Source: Anisus vortex (Eukaryota; Mollusca; Gastropoda; Planorbidae). From it: a DNA stretch of 64,000 nucleotides. Location of the stretch: assembly GCA_949126835.1 (NCBI GenBank), contig OX421500.1, forward strand, positions 22,203,167 through 22,267,166, read 5' to 3'. Of the stretch, positions 15,794-28,345 are shown one piece after another (position 1 is the stretch's first letter; the number at the start of each line of letters is the position of its first letter). The notes below the pieces were generated by a model that was not told the origin of the DNA, did not search any database, and saw nothing but the letters and a program-made list of their open reading frames with translations. The position numbers were made by a program, and so were the translations under genes.

Positions 15794-16475
15794 TACGAAC
15801 TTGAATGAACTCAACAATTCAACAGAATGCTGAATAATTTACAGTTCAGACAAGTAATATCTTATCTTAACCTATATGTCGTCCAGTTTGAATGATCATT
15901 AGACAATATTGTTTCACAAAGCTTGACAATATAATCTTTTTTTTTCATTTACCTCATAAAATATTATTGAAAAGTGCTACTTTAAATCAATAGCAATAAA
16001 TTAATTTTACTCGTGCTTTTTTATTATGTTTCATTTTGCATGAATTTCCTTTAATTAAATTGATTATGACGAGGCATGTCTTATATTTAAACAAAAAGGA
16101 TATGACTATTTGTATAGCGGACTCTAAATTGAAGTACTTACCAAGCATGCTGTTTTTGTTTTTTTTGCCTTTTTTGTTTTGTTATCGAGGCTGTAACATT
16201 GAATGAGTTCTTTCCAGAGTTTCTTTACCCTCTATGTTATGGCAACTAGTTAACTGCCTTGTTATTGACTCCGTTCTTGATAATTACAATATTTGTTATG
16301 GTTGCGTGACATCACAACTCGTGCAGACTTACATCGACTAACCGGAAGTGATAAGATTTCTGGACTTCCCTCCCCCTATCCGTAGCACTGTTATTTCCAC
16401 CCTACTTTTACTGGTCTTTTAGTAAATATCTTATGTCTGTACAATAACATTTTGGGTTATAGAAGGAGCACAAGA
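15794..16475. other. Non-coding unique DNA
   Basis: AT-rich, with poly-T tracts. No gene is seen. A CCGGAAGT octamer occurs at 16342-16349. Confidence 0.65.
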
Positions 16476-17583
16476 GAAATATGTATTAGCGAAGTGTGCA
16501 AACTTATGGATAAGAGAAGGTGGTCGATTCGTTGTGGATAAGAAAAGTGCACAACTGTGTGGATAAGAGAAATGTGTGGATGTGAGATGTTCGAAAGTTT
16601 GTGAATAAGAGAAAAGCGTAAGTGTGTGGATAAAAAAAAAGCTTTGGTGTCTGGATAAGAGAAAGTGCTCGATTGTGTGGATAAGAGAAGGTGCTTCAGT
16701 GTGTGGATAGGAGAAGGTGGTCAATAGTGTGGATAAGAGAAGGTGGGTAACTGTGTGGATAAGAGAAAAGCGTAATTGTGTGGATAAAAAATGTGCTTCG
16801 GTGTCTGGATAAGATAAAGTGCTCGATTGTGTTGATAAGAGAAGGTGCTTCGGTGTGTGGATAAGAGAAGGTGGTCAATAGTGTGGATAAGAAAAGGTGG
16901 GCAACTGTGTGGATAAAGAGAAGGTGGGCAATTGTGTGGATAAAAGAAGGTGGGCAACTGTGTGGATAAGAGAAAAGACTTGAGTGTGTACATAAGAGAA
17001 GGTGGGCAAGTGTGGATAAGAGAAGGTGGGCAAGTGTGTGGATAAGAGAAGGTGGGCAAGTGTGTGGATAAGAGAAAGTAGGTGAGTGTGTGGATAAGAG
17101 AAGGTGGGAAAGTGTTTGGATAAGAGAAGGTGGGCAAGTGTGTGGATAAGAGAAGGTGGGCAAGTGTGTGCATAAGAGAAGGTGGGCAAGTGTGTGGATA
17201 AGAGAAGGTGGGCAAGTGTGTGGATAAGAGAAGGTGGGCAAGTGTGTGGATAAGACAAGGTGCTTCGGTGTGTGGATAAGAGAAGGTATACGAGTGTGTA
17301 CATAAGAGAAGGTGGGCAAGTGTGTGGATAAGAGAAGGTGGGCAAGTGTGTGGATAAGAGAAGGCGGGCAAATGTGTGGATAAGAGAAGGTAGGCGAGTG
17401 TGTGGATAAGAAAAGGTGGGAAAGTGTGTGGATAAGAGAAGGTGGGCAAGTGTGTGGATAAGAGAAGGTGGGCAAGTGTGTGGATAAGAGAAGGTGGGAA
17501 AGTGTGTGGATAAGAGAAGGTGGGCAAGTGTGTGGATAAGAGAAGTTGGCAAGTGTGTGGATAAGAGAAGTTGGCAAGTGTGT
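16476..17583. repeat. 26-bp minisatellite, about 42 copies
   Basis: The unit contains GTGTGTGGATAAGAGAAGGT followed by GGGCAA. The right two thirds are nearly uniform. The left third (before about 16,900) is diverged and mixes variants such as GTGCTTCGG and GTGGTCAAT. The 26-bp period rotates the frame, and the minus strand stays open in all three frames, giving spurious frames of up to about 310 codons made of Leu/Ser/Thr/His/Pro. Confidence 0.96.
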
Positions 17584-17968
17584 TCGCATGTGTCAGGATG
17601 TGTGAGTAGGGAAATTCTGAAATGGATCTACACAGACGAGGTCTCAAACCCACGACATACGTGAAAGGCTACTCATTTCCTTTACTCTTCTCCACCCGCA
17701 GTCCAGCAATCAAGGAAGGAAAGTTCCCTTCAATGGTCTCCCAGTTTTTATTCTATGGTCCCGTGTTTTGGTTAAAAGTCTCCACGCCCTGTTGATTAAT
17801 GGCAATTAAAAGGTCTTGTACTGACAGGAAATCGCTTTTTTTGTTCATGTTTTTCCCTTACATCAGTTACATAAAACATTTTTTTTAAACGTTCTTTCGT
17901 TGCTATTTTTATATCCCCAGAACAGGCAGGTTTTAGTGCGGGCATTAGCGCGATAGACGAAACAAAAC
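17584..17968. other. Non-coding DNA between two arrays
   Basis: No gene or known element recognised. It contains a poly-A/T tract near 17880. Confidence 0.6.
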
Positions 17969-18662
17969 TTTTTATACAAGAGATGGCAGATGGTTCCACT
18001 GTTCTCTACGGAGATTTTTATACAAGAGATGGCAGATGATTCCACTGTTCTCTACGAAGATTTTTATACAAAAGATGGCAGATGGTTCCACTGTTCTCTA
18101 CGGAGATTTTTATACAAGAGATGGCAGATGGTTCCACTGTTCGCTACGGAGATTTTTATACAAGAGATGGCAGCTGATTCCACTGTAGTCTACGGAGATT
18201 TTTATACAAGAGATGGCAGATTGTTCCACTGTTCTCTACAGAGATTTTTATAAAAGAGTTGGCAGCTGGTTCCACTGTTCTCTACGGAGATTTTTATAAA
18301 AGAGTTGGCAGCTGGTTCCACTGTTCTCTACGGAGATTTTTATACAAGAGATGGCAGATGGTTCCAGTGTTCTCTACGGAGATTTTTATAAAAGAGTTGG
18401 CAGCTGGTTCCACTGTTCTCTACGGAGATTTTTATACAAGAGATGGCAGATTGTTCCACTGTTCTCTACGGAGATTTTTATAAAAGAGTTAGCAGCTGGT
18501 TCCACTGTTCTCTACGGAGATTTTTATACAAGAGATGGCAGATGGTTCCAGTGTTCTCTACGGAGATTTTTATAAAAGAGTTGGCAGCTGGTTCCACTGT
18601 TCTCTAAGGAGATTTTTATACAAGAGATGGCAGATTGTTCCACTGTTCTCTACGGAGATTTC
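17969..18662. repeat. 46-bp minisatellite, about 15 copies
   Basis: The unit contains TACAAGAGATGGCAGATGGT and CCACTGTTCTCTACGGAG. Two unit types, TACAAGAGATGGCAGAT and TAAAAGAGTTGGCAGCT, are interspersed. In the right half they tend to alternate, which indicates amplification as a ~92-bp dimer. Confidence 0.96.
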
Positions 18663-19773
18663 GAAGTGCTCAGATACACTGCAGAGTTAATATTCAGGGC
18701 ACTATGGGATTAATAATCCCAGCTCTCAGTCCAATCGGGGTTCAAGTCTGGTCACGTTTTTTATGTTAATGAGGGGGAAGGATAAAAAGAAATATTTGAA
18801 ACATTAACATCTTCACGGGAACTGGCACTGTACAGTAGTAAGAATAAAATAATAAAGCACAATTATTTAATGGATGTAGATTTATTACCGTCACAGGAAC
18901 ACACAGGTTTTAAATGCGGTAAGGCCATAATACATTTATTTCATAAGACCTGTGTGCATCTTTGAGTCCTCACCTCCCCCAACTCCACATCCCCGTCATC
19001 ATTAGGTACCAGAGATTACAAAACACTGTTGACACCCCCCCCCCCCACCTCCCGTCCTTTTCAATAAATTCCAGAGTTTACATAGAACTTCTGCGTACTT
19101 TCCCAATCTCTTCTTGTTTAATGGCTAATAAAATAATTCACTTAATCCTATCTTAAGCTTGTTATCAAAAGGAAAGTATTGCGTTACGTACAATGGATAA
19201 CTTCTCTGCTAGACCACAGATGATAATTGTGTTAACACCAACACAGAACTAGTAGCATCAAGAAATCTCCATAATAAATCTACCCCAAAGAGACACTTTA
19301 ATTAGTTTATTTACTTGACGAGTTAACGGAGTCTTGGTTAGAAATGAAAAGTTATTGATCGAAAGGAAACTTCTGTAATGTTTTTTTAACATTATTTTAC
19401 TCATTCAAAGCAGATTTTTCCTTTAGATCGACACGGCGCCAGTCTTACTTAGAAACATTCGCCTTTTTCTTCTTTTTTTAATACAAGAAAGTTTTAATAG
19501 AAATATCTATACGCAAGCTTGCTAGAGATATTTTAATGGCAAAAGTTACGGAAATTATGCATATCTTTCTATTTTGAAAGGTTTCGAAAAAGTTGCCTAA
19601 AGTATCCATTTTTTTCTTTCTTTACAGTACTTTACAGTTATGTTCTTTACATTCATCGTTTCTATAAAATGTTTCCAATTTACTGCACCTTCAAACGAAA
19701 TATGGTGCTCATAGAAAAGCAAGACAAATTTATTTTACAATTTAATCTACACAGAACTGGCCTTTCATTATTC
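18663..19773. other. Non-coding DNA with a weak tRNA/SINE-like trace
   Basis: A stretch near 18720-18755 contains GGGGTTCAAGTCTGG, which resembles a polymerase III B box. No complete tRNA fold or A box can be supported. A C-run lies near 19035-19046. No gene is seen. Confidence 0.55.
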
Positions 19774-20032
19774 CATTATTTATATCTTTAAACTAGACTA
19801 TTTACATTTAACGAGTAAATATGTTTATAACAATCAAACATTATTTATATCTTTAGACTAGACTATTTACATTTAACGAGTGAATAATATGTTTATATTA
19901 ATCAAACATTATTTATATCTTTAGACTAGACTATTTACATATAACGAATAAATATGTTTATAACTATCATACATTATTTATATCTTTAGACTAGACTATT
20001 TACATTTAACGAGTAAATATTATACAACAATC
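19774..20032. repeat. 65-68-bp tandem repeat, 4 copies
   Basis: Four units start CATTATTTATATCTTTAGAC and include ACTATTTACATTTAACGAG. The copies differ by a few substitutions and a 3-bp indel; the last is truncated. Confidence 0.93.
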
Positions 20033-20880
20033 CAACAAAATCCACTTTTCAATTCAACATCATGTTTTCACTTTACAAATACCAATTCAATAAGTTTATT
20101 AATACCCAAGCATAGTTATGGCTGCACAGAAGTTAAAATAGATAGGTTGCCTTTTTTCATTGCAAAAATGAGCAGCGGGCAGCAAGATATGCTTATGCAC
20201 GGGTCGCAGTATTTTTATATTCCTGATATTCTAATAATAAGTTAAGATGTAATCACATGTTTCATTGCTCAACCCTGCCCTCATCGTACCCATTCACCCT
20301 CCAATCTGTATTGGCCATCAGAGGACGCATCCAACGTCATAAAATCATTTTCTGATCTGAAATATTGATACAGTTGGCGTCGTTTGAAATTTAATGACAT
20401 AAAACTTTCACAAATATGTAAGTGGAAAAACAAAATTAGTACAATTTTAAAGAACATATAATGGCAAAAAAAATATTTTAAGTTATAATAATGTGAATGT
20501 TAATTCCACTAAAAGATCTGTTAACTATATAACAATTTCTTAAGGAATATTAACTTGTAAACAAAACTATTTGTATCATTGGCTTAAGAAACCAAAAGTG
20601 TTAATTTGGGAAGATGTTAATGTCTAAAGTTGTTAGACTTATATTTGAAAGTATTCTATTATATCATTGTCTCTTGCTCTTTCCCCATAATTGATATATG
20701 TTAGAGAGACGTTCTCTTTAATTTACATATATATGATTTAAGAAAATTTTATTGTTTGAATTATATTTACATAACGACTTGCTTAATATTAACCAAACAC
20801 AATAATTATTTTTATCGTTTTAGGTGGATAGCCATTTGTAGGCTGAGGAAATAGATGCTTTTCATGAAATACATACACTT
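20033..20880. other. Non-coding unique DNA
   Basis: AT-rich. No credible gene, RNA gene or repeat was seen. Confidence 0.6.
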
Positions 20881-21300
20881 TGGGAATTAATGAAAACACA
20901 ATGTGGAATGTATCAAGACACATTAAAGAAAGAATTGAGACACATTGTAGAGCGATCAAGACACATTGTGGAATAAATCGTACATTAAAAAACATTAATC
21001 GAGGCGAAATGTTGCGTGTATATATGCATACTGTATATTGTATGCATAGAGCGAGACAATGCTATTGAATAAAGCGAGACACTTTGTGGAATAAATCAAG
21101 ACTTTATGTGGTATGAATGTAGCCACTTTGGAAATGAATTGAAATTCTTTAAGAATGAATGAAGATAATGAATGTTAAATAAATTGAGACCCTTTGTTGA
21201 ATACAAAATATTTAGTGAAATAAAAAAAGACAGTTTATAATTAGAGACATGTTTGTGAATGACTAGACATCATGGTGAGAGTTGAAGACATAATGTTTGG
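20881..21300 (-). repeat. Degenerate inverted relative of the 22-bp array
   Basis: Loosely repeated words such as ATCAAGACACATT, GAGACACATTGT and GACACTTTGTGGAATAAATC are the reverse complement of the neighbouring 22-bp unit (TCTTGATTCATTCAACAAAG...). Copies are heavily diverged, with irregular spacing. The two opposed arrays are separated by about 600 bp. Confidence 0.7.
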
Positions 21301-21905
21301 GTTAACTCACGGCCTGAAGTTTTACACAAATATGAACAACAAAAAATATTTTACCGACTAACAATAATATAATTATGTTCATTCTTTCTTCTTTTATCTG
21401 TCAATGACTTTCTATAATTTGAACTGGAGAGTGTTTGTGTAACTACTGTAGGGACTGCACGTGGAGACGAGTTAATTATCTTCTTTCCAGATGTGGACCG
21501 GAAGTGATTTCTTAGTCTAAATTATTTCACAAAATGCGACTTAAAATTATTTTTTGCTCTGCACTATAACAAGAAAAAAAAAATCTATTTTTCTCTTCTG
21601 TTGTCAATGTTGGACAGCTTCCTTGTTATTTCTTTTTTCATCTTCCCATATTTTTGCAACATCATTATATTTAAAGTTTTTTAAAGTCTCAATTTGCTGT
21701 CTAAAAAAAACAACAATATCTTTAAAAAAAATGTATTTCTATGGTAAATTATATTTAAATTAGCAGTCGTAAAAATGGAGCATTTTGTTATGCACCAGTC
21801 TTACTATTTGATAAGAGTTGTAGACTTGTAGAATACATATTTTAAAGCGTTAGTTTTCTTATTTCTAGATTTTTCAACAAAATGTCAATATATTTTTTTA
21901 TAAGG
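21301..21905. other. Spacer between the inverted and direct 22-bp arrays
   Basis: AT-rich with poly-A/T tracts and no supported gene. A CCGGAAGT octamer occurs at 21498-21505. Confidence 0.6.
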
Positions 21906-23530
21906 GTCTTGATTCATTCAACAAAGTAACTTGACTCATTCAACAAAATTTCTTGATTCTTTAAAAATAAGTCTTGATTCATTCAACAAAGTGTCTTGAT
22001 TCATTCAACAAAGAGTCTTGATTCATTCAACAACGTGTCTTGATTCATTCAAAAAGAGTCTTGATTCATTCAACAAAATTTCTTGATTCATTCAACAATA
22101 TGTCTTGATTCATTCAACAAAGTGTCTTGATTCATTCAACAAAGTGTCTTGATTCATTCAAAAAGAGTCTTGATTCATTCAACAGTGTCTTGATTCATTC
22201 AACAAAATTTCTTGATGATTTATTCAACAAAGAGTCTTGATTCATTCAACAAAGTGTCTTGATTCATTTAATAAAGTGTCTTGATTCATTCAACAAAGTG
22301 TCTTGATTAAATCAAAAAGAGTCTTGATTCATTCAACAGTGTCTTGATTCATTCAACAAAATTTCTTGATTTATTCAACAAAGAGTCTTGATTAATTCAA
22401 CAAAGGGTCTTGATTCATTTAATAAAGTGTCTTGATTCATTCAACAAACTGTCTTGATTCATTCAAAAAGAGTCTTGATTCATTCAACTAAGTGTCTTGA
22501 TTCATTCAACAAAATGTCTTGATTCATTCAAGAAATTGTCTTGATTCATTCAACAAAGTGTCTTGATTCAATCAACAAAGTGTCTTGCTTCATTCAAAAA
22601 GTGTCTTGATTCATTCAAAAAGTGTCTTGATTCATTCAACAAAAATTCTTGATCCATTCAACAAAGTGTCTTGTTTCATTCAACAAAGTGTCTTGATTCA
22701 TTTTTAAAAGTGTCTTGATTCATTTAAAAAATGTCTTGATTCATTCAACAAAGTGTATTGATTCATTTAAAAAGAGTCTTCATTTATTCAAAAAGTGTCT
22801 TGATTCATTCAACAAAGTGTCTTGATTCATTCAACAAAGTGTCTTGATTTATTCAAAAATAGTCTTGTTTCATTCAACAAAGAGTCTTGACTCATTTAAT
22901 AAAGTGTCTTGATTCATTCGACAAAGTGCCATGATTCATTCAAAAAGTGTATTGATTCATTCAACAAGTGTCTTGAATCATTCGACAAAAGTGTCTTGAT
23001 TCATTCAACAAATTGTCTTGATTAATTTAACAAAGGTCTTGATTCAATCAACAAAGTGTCTTGATTCATTCAACAAAGTGTCTTTATTCATTCAATAAAG
23101 TGTCTTGATTCATTCAACAATTTTCTTGATTCATTCAACAAAGTGTCTTGATTCATTCAACAAAGTTTCTTGATTCATTCAGCAAAGTGTCTTGATTCAT
23201 TCAACAAAGTGTCTTGATTCATTAAACAAAGTGTCTTGATTCATTCAACAAAGTGTCTTGATTCATTCAAAAAGTGTCTTGATTTATTTAACAAAGTGTC
23301 TTGATTCATTCAACATAGTGTCTTGATTTATAAAAAAAATAGTCTTGATTCATTCAACAAAGTGTCTTGACTCATTTAATAAAGTGTCTTGATTCATTCA
23401 ACAAAGTGCCATGATTCATTCAAAAAGTGTATTGATTCATTCAACAAGTGTCTTGAATCATTAAACAAAAGTGTATTGATTCATTCCTTTAAGTGTAATG
23501 ATTAGGTCCACAAAGTATTTTGATTTATAT
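21906..23530 (+). repeat. 22-bp minisatellite, about 70 copies
   Basis: The unit is TCTTGATTCATTCAACAAAG plus two bases (TG most often). Many copies lack two to four bases (AAAAAGTG in place of AACAAAGTG). A marker series including GTGCCATGATTC recurs near 22926 and 23406, indicating an internal block duplication of about 480 bp. Stops are frequent, so it is not an ORF artefact. Confidence 0.96.
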
Positions 23531-23535
23531 AAAAT

Positions 23536-23712
23536 GGCAGTATTAGCCAAGGTTACTATAAGACAGTTTTAGCCAAGGTTACTATAAGACAGTATTAGCC
23601 AAGGTTACTATAAGACAGTATTAGCCAAGGTTACTATAAGACAGTTTTAGCCAAGGTTACTATAAGACAGTATTAGCCAAGGTTACTATAAGACAGTATT
23701 AGCCAAGGTTAC
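23536..23712 (+). repeat. 26-bp minisatellite, left part
   Basis: About seven units of 26 bp containing GCCAAGGTTACTATAAGACA. The array stops in mid-unit at GTTAC, where the inserted element at 23713-24182 begins, and resumes at 24183. Confidence 0.95.
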
Positions 23713-24182
23713 TGTTGATGTCCTTTTTATTGTTGATACATCAATTTATATTATTAGTCTCTTCAGAGTGTTTCTGCTACAGTTGCTGAATTATTTGCTA
23801 TCAAACATTGAAACAGACGACTTCACCACAATATATATTTGAACTTGTAAATCAAATAAAAGAACGCCTTGTTGCAGCATATGTAATTTATTAATATTAT
23901 TAACTGTTCACTTCACATCCATGAAAACAAATATAGATTATAGTAGCGATATAATATACATTTTTAATAATGGTCTCTGAGTCTATATATATAACGTGCG
24001 TTCCTTTCAAGATATCGGGTGAGACTGAAGACAGCATGGACAGTCATGTGACTATGTACTTCCGATATATTTAGTAAGACTCTAGGTTTCTCTTTTATTT
24101 TATATTCAAAGATGGGTTTTATTTCGAGTTTTTAATTCTTACTTGAGTCACTACCCTTATATTATTTACTTGCTCCATAGCA
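23713..24182. mobile_element. Probable solo LTR inside a minisatellite
   Basis: This 470-bp segment interrupts one 26-bp repeat unit. It begins TGTTGATG and ends CATAGCA, matching the TG...CA ends of LTRs. The 5 bases GTTAC occur directly before it (23708-23712) and after it (24183-24187), as expected of an integrase target duplication. On the minus strand a TATA-like TATATATA near 23985 is followed by AATAAA near 23889, a plausible promoter-to-polyA order; on the plus strand AATAAA lies near 23857. No second copy or internal retroelement region is present, so the superfamily is unknown. The array unit itself contains GTTAC, so the duplication is suggestive, not proof. Confidence 0.65.
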
Positions 24183-24525
24183 GTTACTATAAGACAAATT
24201 TAGCCAAGGTTACTATAAGACAGTTTTAGCCAAGGTTACTATAAGACAGTTTTAGCCAAGGTTACTATAAGACAGTTCTAGCAAAGGCTACTATAAGACA
24301 GTTCTAGCAAAGGCTACTATAAGACAGTATTAGCCAAGGTTACTATAAGACAGTTTCAGCAAAGGTTACTATAAGACAGTATTAGCCAAGGTTACTATAA
24401 GACAGAATTAGCCAAGGTTACTATAAGACAGTATTAGCCAAGGTTACTATAAGACAGTATTAGCCAAGGTTAATATAAGACAGTTTTAGCCAAGGTTACT
24501 ATAAGACAGTTTTAGCCAAGGTTAT
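24183..24525 (+). repeat. 26-bp minisatellite, right part
   Basis: About thirteen further units of the array at 23536-23712, in the same orientation. Variants include GTTCTAGCAAAGGCTAC in two adjacent copies. Confidence 0.95.
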
Positions 24526-25057
24526 CAAAGAAATAAAAACAAGTTATAATCCAAGGTCATCAATCAGTTAAGTCAGCAGTAAACATGATAACTAACATGT
24601 TTTCTTGGCATCAAAGTCTGTTATCTTGAGTGAACATGTAGCGAATGTAAAGTACTCTGTATATTATAGTGGTTCATTATTTCGTCATGAATTGTCATGT
24701 TATTCGTGTAGTTTTATGTAAACAAAAGCTAACCAATGAGCCGAACTGGCATGACAAGAGGCTATTTCCCGTTGAATTTATGGAGTACATTGTTCTTGAA
24801 TGGTTGCTAATAATATTTTTTTTCCAATAAGCTATTGTTGCTGAATGGTATGGTTACTTGATTTAGTATGATTTGATGAGGCTATACTTCTCAAATGTAA
24901 TCAATCACTCTAAATATAGAAAATAAACTCTAAATACACATTATCTCATCGACTACCCACTTCCTTCCTAGCTTAATTATCTTTCACTTAACAACTTGCG
25001 GTCATACACATTTTTTCCGTCTCCTGCTATACAGCGGCCTTAAAAAAATAACTCGTA
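24526..25057. other. Non-coding unique DNA
   Basis: No gene, RNA or repeat could be supported. Confidence 0.6.
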
Positions 25058-25059
25058 TA

Positions 25060-25610
25060 GGGCGTTTGACAAAAATCACGTGTTTTTTGTTAACTATGTG
25101 TAATGGTGTACAATGGTCGCTGTATTAATATAGTTTCATATAGGCTCGAGCTTTTTTTTAAGGATATTTTGTGCTAAAAATGATGATTAATGTATTAATA
25201 TGGATTTTATTAATTCTTTATTAGATTAATAGACCTATCACAAGAAGATTCTTACATTAAAAATGTTATATTACTATTGAACGATTAGGCCTACAATGAA
25301 AATAACGAATGACTCCAATAATTCACTTCAATAAAGCCATTCAAATGCAACACTTACCGGCCAGATATTAAGATGATGAATTGCGCTTAAAATTTTGAAA
25401 TTCGTAGAAAAAATACCATGTCAGTATTTCTCTTGTACTAGTAAGATGATCTACAACGACTTATATAATGATTTGTGCGTAGGATAGCCAATATTCAGAT
25501 GTGAATTTGGCATGATAAAGAAGTACTTTACCATTTTTGTACACCAAGTGGCATCTATTTACACAAATACGTCACTAAAAAAACCTAAGACACGCCCATT
25601 GTGAACGCTC
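25060..25610. mobile_element. MITE with TA target duplication, copy 1
   Basis: This 551-bp element is flanked by TA on both sides (25058-25059 and 25611-25612). Its ends are imperfect inverted repeats: GGGCGTTTGACAAAAATCAC on the left and, read inward on the other strand, GAGCGTTCACAATGGGCGTG. Both end types recur, inverted, in a second copy at 55567-56088, including the motif TTAGGTTTTT...GTGACGTATTT. There is no transposase. The TA target suggests mobilisation by a Tc1/mariner-like enzyme, which is inference. Confidence 0.75.
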
Positions 25611-25612
25611 TA

Positions 25613-26849
25613 TTGCCAATGTAATTGCTTGATAGATATCAGTAAAGTCATTCATATAGTTTCTAGATTACAGACATATGAAAAATACACGTTCGACTTC
25701 CCAACTTGCCTTTTTGTCAGCGTCCTTTTTGAACGACTCCTTAATACAGTTGTTATACATTAAATAAATGATAACCTTTATTTATTGAATTTTTTTTTAA
25801 ATATTGTTTAAAGTCAGTCAAAAATGAGTTTCCAGTCATTAACGCTGTACGTATTATTTGTGTATTCCATTATAAGGTTGATCCAGTGGGCCCTTCACAC
25901 AAATCAAAACAAACATGAATCATTCCATTTGCCTATTCTATAGCTTACCGTTTAAAGGGGTCGATAAAAGCCTTTAAACAGGGATCAACATTTAACTAAT
26001 GCAAGACAAGACGGGATTACGGAGACAGACAGAGGGAAAAGGAGATAGAGGGTGAGGGAAAGGGAGAGGTATAAAGAGAGAGAGAGGGAGAGTGTGTTAT
26101 AGAGCTTCACTTGGCTTTGCTGTTCTACATGCATTTTGTCGACATTTTTGATGTAAATAGTATTGGCTACGGGCTACGAGCGAAGTTAATAACCAAGTGG
26201 AAATTTCCTATTGCCATTTTGTATTAAAGCAATAATAAGTCAACTAATGAGACGATATAAAGTACTCATAACTGACATATTATTATTTTCCTTATAAGAC
26301 TAGTCATCTGCCTAAATTATTATATTTTTGTTAAGTAGCTCCTAAATTCATTTATTTTGCAGTTATTTTAAATCATGATGCATCAATTGTATTAGCATTA
26401 GTTAAACATTAGTTGTAATAAACAACTTTAATTCATTTACTAGAACTAACTTGTATCATTATCAATACAAACAATAATTAATCCTCGGATTACTTTATAA
26501 CGAAAATTTGATTTTGTGCCCCCCTCCCCCCTTCACAAACACTTCCAAGCCCCTTAGATGTGACTTTAGTTTTATTGTCTTTGCTTATGATGTCTTTTAG
26601 TAATAGAGCAAATTACTCAATTAAACAAGTGAACACACCATGTGCAGAACGTAATGTGTTACATTGAATGAGGTTTAGCCATATTTTAATTACTCTATTA
26701 TAATACTTGTAGCTGATCATGTCTGTGTTTCTGCATGCTTCATATTCATAATTCTTTCTACACTAAATGCTTGTACTAATTGAATTATTGTGATCAATAT
26801 CAATATAATACATCTATATATTGCTATATACCCTAATTAGCTAGATAAG
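25613..26849. other. Non-coding unique DNA
   Basis: AT-rich, with a purine-rich GA/GGGA stretch at about 26018-26095. No gene found. Confidence 0.6.
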
Positions 26850-27118
26850 GGTAATGGTAATGGTAATGGTAATTTATATAGCGCTTCTATCCATGCTATT
26901 TTAGCATGCTCAGTGCGCTCTAGAAGACTATTAATCTGTGAGAGGTTTCACTGCTGCCGGTTAAGCGCATGTGATAACAACTCAATATTAACGTCATCTA
27001 GTCCCAAAACTCCTGTAGGGCGACAGGGATCTGCCGGTGGCGGGGCTCGAACCCGCGACGTGTCAAGTGATTTTTTGGTTGACAGTCTGGTGAGTTAACC
27101 GCTAGGTCAGCCGGCTTC
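26850..27118 (-). mobile_element. tRNA-derived SINE, family 1, copy 1
   Basis: On the minus strand this begins with a tRNA-like head (GAAGCCGGCTGACC...), has an A-box-like region and a clear B box (GGGTTCGAGCCCC) near 27045, and ends in a (TAATGG/CCATTA)n tail preceded by GCGCTATATAAAT. The body matches the plus-strand copy at 39491-39750 closely along its length. SINEs of this structure are transcribed by RNA polymerase III and moved by a LINE. No clear target duplication was found. Confidence 0.88.
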
Positions 27119-28345
27119 ACAAATACTTCAAATTTCTCAAGTGCGGCAGGGATTGCCACTCCCGAGTTGGTCTACACAGCCATTCTCGGCGGTGCAGTTG
27201 GACACCTCAACCATGAAACTACACCATCGTCTCTCGAGAGGGACGGATGTCGTCGAGACGAGACAGTTCCATTACAAGATAGGTAAATTATTAAGTTATC
27301 CAGTTGGACAATTGTCACATTTCATTACAAACATTACAAACAAATACTGTATGTTGAATATACTACCATCTTATATTTTAGTAAATTGCTTTGTTTAATA
27401 ATCCATTAAAACTATCCATGTATTGTTGTTTATATAAAATAATAAGTCAAATCGCAAAGACTACAGAGCAATGCATTTATTTTTTTATTTATTTATTTAT
27501 TTATTTAGTAAGTATTTATACATTACGAAAAGAGGATAGCACTAACTATAATACAATCTATTAAACACACTCACACATACATGCAACTATAAGCAAACAC
27601 ATACACACATCTTCAAGCATCCTCATAAATAAATGCTCACAGTTACACACGTACACAAACATATACAAACTGTAACACATTACAACAAATCACACGTATA
27701 GAAAAGCAATAAAAAACAACAACTAGCATATCATGAAATAATGCAGAGTAAAAACTCACTCTACTTATCAGTCAATAAAAAATATGTTAATCTCATAGAA
27801 AATGAAAAGAAACGAACTTATCCTACCATCCAGCTATTATGACTATCCTTAATTAAATAAAATCTTAAGTTGTTACTATAGATAACCACAATAATCTCTA
27901 ATGATACAATGACAGTTGTCAGTGGTTAATCTTTAATAATCAAGTGACAGGTGTTAGTAGCTGTGCATTGAGCAGTTCTAAACATGTAAATCTATGGGAG
28001 GTAGGAGAAACCACACACAATTTCCTAGCAGTATCAAGCTTGGAGTCAAGTGGAATTACCCAAAGCAAAGTGTCGGCAGACGATATTAGCTTCCCTCCCT
28101 TGACAGATCAATGTTGTTTTAATTGATCCCCAAAGGGCTGGATGTAGAGCATGTCGATAAGTCGGTTAATTGGAAAATAAATATAAAGTGGTAGTCGCTG
28201 GATGATTTCTGTTTTACATTTCTCTAAAGATACACTAACAGAACACACTTATTCTAGAGGTACCAACGATATAGCTAATATACTAAACACATGTTTCAAA
28301 AATTTTCATTCTATAAATGTATAACTGTTTGCAAGTGGCTTGGCT
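27119..28345. other. Non-coding DNA with microsatellites
   Basis: A GC-richer patch at about 27140-27265 (with CTCTCGAGAGGGACGGATG) looks like a fragment of another dispersed repeat but has no second copy here. A (TTTA)n microsatellite lies at about 27476-27508, followed by CA-rich sequence to about 27680. No gene supported. Confidence 0.6.

Noticed and set aside
16431..17653. His/Pro/Leu/Ser-rich minus-strand frames of 225-310 codons
   Set aside because: 26-bp repeat artefact, open in three frames.
18700..18760. Single tRNA or SINE with GGGGTTCAAGTCTGG
   Set aside because: Only a B-box-like word is present; no A box, tail or second copy.
21906..24525. CRISPR array (regular short repeats)
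   Set aside because: There are no unique spacers; repeats are directly adjacent, and the DNA is eukaryotic.
27030..27118. tRNA genes at SINE heads (also near 39491, 42240 and 34520)
   Set aside because: A and B boxes are present but the 3' acceptor half does not fold back; sequence continues into SINE bodies that recur in the window.
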